The notes beneath the pieces are model-generated. The model was not told where the DNA came from and did not search any database. It worked only from the letters and a program-made list of their open reading frames with translations. From Gemmatimonadota bacterium (GTDB lineage Bacteria; Gemmatimonadota; Gemmatimonadetes; Longimicrobiales; UBA6960), in contig PAUA01000019.1 in assembly GCA_002712565.1 (NCBI GenBank), positions 9,848 to 15,616 of the forward strand: a stretch of 5,769 nucleotides of DNA. Reading direction: 5' to 3'. Shown in pieces: positions 5,648-5,769 of the stretch; the stretch's first letter is position 1, and the number at the start of each line of letters is the position of its first letter. A program made the position numbers and the translations under genes.

Positions 5648-5769
5648 AACCTGTCCCGCAATGGGAACGTGTACCCCCTCCCACTCTCCTCGAAGAGCGT
5701 CAAGAGGAGGGTGATAGGGAGGCCGACGACCGTATGATAGTCTCCCCGGATTTCGGTCACCAGCGCGGC
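5644..5769 (-). CDS. maf: Maf-type nucleotide pyrophosphatase, C-terminal fragment
   Basis: Only the last 41 residues are in the window; the start and catalytic residues lie beyond the right edge. The segment ALVTEIRGDYHTVVGLPITL (fragment residues 2-21) is typical of the C-terminal end of Maf/YhdE/YceF proteins, where GxYxTVxGLPxxxL closes the domain. Characterised members hydrolyse dTTP/UTP or modified nucleotides to monophosphates in the cytoplasm (house-cleaning) and were once described as septum-formation inhibitors. Which subgroup applies cannot be told from this piece. The stop TGA (5646-5644) is 58 nt before glpK on the same strand and overlaps an ATG as ATGA, starting the mini-ORF relay, so co-transcription with glpK is likely. 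Confidence 0.82.
   Translation of the reverse strand, partial: AALVTEIRGDYHTVVGLPITLLLTLFEESGRGYTFPLRDRL

Noticed and set aside
5295..5714. 139-codon plus-strand ORF over the glpK start and maf end
   Set aside because: Opposite strand encodes the conserved GlpK N-terminus and the Maf C-terminus; the plus-strand product shows nothing recognisable.
1..5769. CRISPR array, tRNA/rRNA, insertion sequence or attachment site
   Set aside because: No regularly spaced long repeats, no cloverleaf or TPsiC-like GGTTCRANTCC sequence, no transposase or integrase motif, and no terminal inverted repeats of meaningful length were seen.

Overview
The window is high-GC bacterial DNA with densely packed, mostly GTG/ATG-started genes. 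I infer a member of, or close to, the Gemmatimonadota. The reasons are the type of the small lipoprotein, the GlpK variant with 'IDxGTTGTT', and the single-chain TAXI-TRAP permease with 'SQDSNVTPPVCLA'. This placement comes from remembered family patterns, not a search, and is only moderately secure.

Layout: (1) 1-636 holds no convincing protein gene. It has a well-formed intrinsic terminator pointing left (minus strand, 84-116) with no assigned gene in front of it, followed by a palindrome-rich stretch (about 189-369). (2) 637-3686, plus strand, is a two-gene TRAP transporter operon: a TAXI-type solute-binding lipoprotein (637-1647) and a fused DctQ/DctM-type permease (1683-3686). A perfect dyad lies in the 35-nt gap between them, abutting the permease ribosome-binding site. 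(3) 3683-5769, minus strand, reads right to left: the C-terminus of a Maf-type nucleotide pyrophosphatase (cut by the window edge), glycerol kinase GlpK, and a small predicted lipoprotein. The lipoprotein start overlaps the glpK stop. The two operons converge and their stop codons overlap in a single CTAA (3683-3686), with no clear terminator for either.

How the genes work together: the TRAP pair is a complete ion-gradient-driven importer; its substrate cannot be read from the sequence. GlpK phosphorylates glycerol. No glpF, glpD or glp regulator is visible, and GlpK lacks the regulatory segments known from E. coli and Firmicutes.

The most unusual structure is the 58-nt gap between maf and glpK. 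It contains four exact-period 14-bp repeats, the last being the glpK start itself, and they form a relay of four tiny ORFs (7, 5, 5 and 5 codons). Every stop overlaps the next start as ATGA, running without a break from the maf stop codon to the glpK start codon. The next gene, the lipoprotein, also has a short tandem repeat near its 5' end (15 bp x 3, in frame).
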